A stretch of DNA of 64,000 bases, from contig QNGE01003311.1 in NCBI GenBank assembly GCA_008508345.1, positions 16,335 through 80,334 of the forward strand. The letters are read 5' to 3'. Positions 62,252 to 64,000 of the stretch are shown in pieces (positions within the stretch are counted from its first letter, which is position 1; each line of letters starts with the position of its first letter). Under the pieces are notes generated by a model that saw nothing but the letters and a program-made list of their open reading frames with translations, was not told where the DNA came from and searched no databases. Made by a program: the position numbers and the translations under genes. Origin of the DNA: Paragonimus westermani (Eukaryota; Platyhelminthes; Trematoda; Plagiorchiida; Troglotrematidae).

Positions 62252-64000
62252 AGAAACCTAGTTACCACCTATCCCGTTAGTTTTGAAGGTATCACAGATA
62301 AATTTTCCCTTTGACGGACAAAACGATCTGCGATATCACGAGAGTAGGTTGTATGAATCAGAATCCTGACTTCCCACCCGATAAACTTTCCATTGTTCCC
62401 CAAAGGTCGCGCACCGTTCGTTTTCTCCTCGCTCACGTGCTTTCACTTTATTGACGATTATGAGTTGAAGAACAATGGAGGCTGCCATTTATTTCAGATC
62501 AGTTCCGAAGTTATCCATCACGGCGACCGCCTCCACCATGAACTAAGAACCCGTTAGAGCTGTATGACAGAGTCAATTCATCGGAAATATCCGCCCGTAC
62601 TGTGGTGGACCTATAAATCTATGTACACAAACTAATGCGAGTCGTTCAGTCTACCTTATCTTATTGTCACCACGTTGTTTGTGAATATAGCGTTCAGAGA
62701 AACTAAATTAACTGACGAATCCGTCGCACTAACATCACTTTTGAGAATGCTAATCCCGAAAAATTAAGTGGAGCAAACATACTCGTTTTCAGGTATTAAC
62801 CAGGTCTCAATGTATCACAATTCTGTACGAGGATCATTATCCGGGAGAAAGGAGGACTGATGGTCGTGGGGTCAGTCAAGTAAATTTAAAACGTTAGATA
62901 AAACCTCATTTGAACAATGAATATTAACAGGCTTGTATGGTTGGGGGTTAACGAAAGTAGTACAAAAACCTGATGAGGAGACGTGGTGGGTTCTACAGGC
63001 GAAATCCGATGGCTTCGGCTGTGAACAGAATCGTACTCCTTAATGCCCTTGATTGGGTGACTTTTATCTGGTAGACTGAACGAAATGCACTCATCGCATT
63101 GCAGGTGATTAGAACCTATCCAGTGTGACAGTACGACTGTTAGTTGACTGTTACTCCACTGTCGAGCTAAGTTGCATGACATTTATTGGAATAAAATTCT
63201 GTCAAGCAGAAACTTTCGAAGCACACTTCGCACGACTCCCTTGATCTAGTAAATACAAGTTATCATGTCAATTTAAGCGTTTCGTCTTTATTTCTTAAGG
63301 TTCCCACAAAGAAAAGCATAGGCTTCCCGTGATTATGCCGAGGTCAGTGATATACACACCCAGATGCGTTTGACTAAACTTGAATTGCACACACGAGCCC
63401 CTCGTTGCAGACATTTTCACAGCGAAATTAAAAAAGGGAGTTGATGTCAACCGTAGGTCAACGCAGATTTATAAGAGGTAGGCGGATAGCATCCTATGAT
63501 TAACCGGTATCGGAAATCCCACTGACACCTTAGCCACGTTCAATTCTGTAGGCCAAAATTCGCAATTTTCGTTGGGGACTGAAAGGGGTAGCCAATCAGG
63601 CTTTTTGGATGTAAGTTTCCTTTGCCTTGCTAACGGCTCAGTTCAGCGCGCGATAAACAGAAAGGGTACTTGGAACAGTAAGTCTATTTATTTCAATAAT
63701 TTTGCACCGTTCCTCCTGAAAAGAAACCTAATTAACCGTCACGGTGAGAGTGGACTTTGACGTGGCGTGACGGCTTGCGCATCTCGATGACGTTTTGGGC
63801 TAAACTGGACAGAGTTACTCATACCAGACAGGCCAACAGGTAGAGGTCTGACAAACCACAGTCTCCTGGTCCTCCAGGTTGGGGGTTGGAAGATGGTTGG
63901 TATCTCTTCCTGAAAAACGCACCATTTCTGGTACACCGCCACCCACCCGCTGCCTTGCGGTACAGGCTTTTGAGCCAAAGGCTTTGGTTGAGAACCCTAA
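62252..64000. other. No gene recognised
   Basis: Open frames at 62886-63182 (-) and 63739-63978 (-) look repeat-like in composition, but I cannot assign them. Confidence 0.45.

Noticed and set aside
62968..63010. Hammerhead (CTGATGAGGAG ... GGCGAAATCC)
   Set aside because: CTGATGA and CGAAA occur in the right order, but no continuous stem II or stem I can be drawn.

Overview
This window looks like nuclear DNA of a parasitic flatworm, most likely a digenean trematode. Three things point there: intron-split genes (one 33-nt intron beside an 8-kb one), many decayed Penelope-like elements (PLEs) with GIY-YIG endonucleases, and a CsRn1-like Ty3/Gypsy element, plus short tRNA-headed repeats that carry hammerhead ribozyme (HHR) motifs like the SMalpha repeats of schistosomes. 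I cannot name the species. No rRNA, functional tRNA, CRISPR array or prokaryotic feature was seen.

Only one host gene is recognised with confidence: ALG11, on the minus strand, covering about 61054 down to 50144. It encodes the GT4-family alpha-1,2-mannosyltransferase of N-glycan precursor assembly on the cytosolic face of the ER. Four coding exons join in phase (60860-61054, 60115-60826, 58471-58738, 50144-50445). The initiator codon was not found.

Almost everything else is repeats. Positions 247-579 hold two SINE-like HHR units head to head around a tRNA-like segment. A decayed PLE follows at about 1050-2145. Degenerate relatives of the HHR repeat lie at 8941-9210, 42985-43400 and 52130-52265, and a well-preserved ribozyme lies at 15656-15700. 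A nested retroelement cluster fills 20516-28020: an inverted pair of almost identical PLE 3' halves flanks a decayed PLE RT fragment that ends where a 4.6-kb Gypsy element (22591-27238) begins. A nearly whole but dead PLE lies at 32100-33970, with an HHR-like motif downstream, and another PLE endonuclease fragment follows at 34980-35540. A CR1-like LINE occupies roughly 45440-48260, and the end of another LINE lies at 61700-62251. A second tRNA-headed SINE family has copies at 6350, 28941, 35846, 36112 and 40068.

Weakly supported possible host exons lie at 13349-13873 (unidentified) and 36781-37315 (zinc-binding pattern faintly like SNAP50/SNAPC3). The remaining long stretches show only stop-rich sequence with no convincing gene. 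All alignments and base counts were done by eye; no search or folding program was run.
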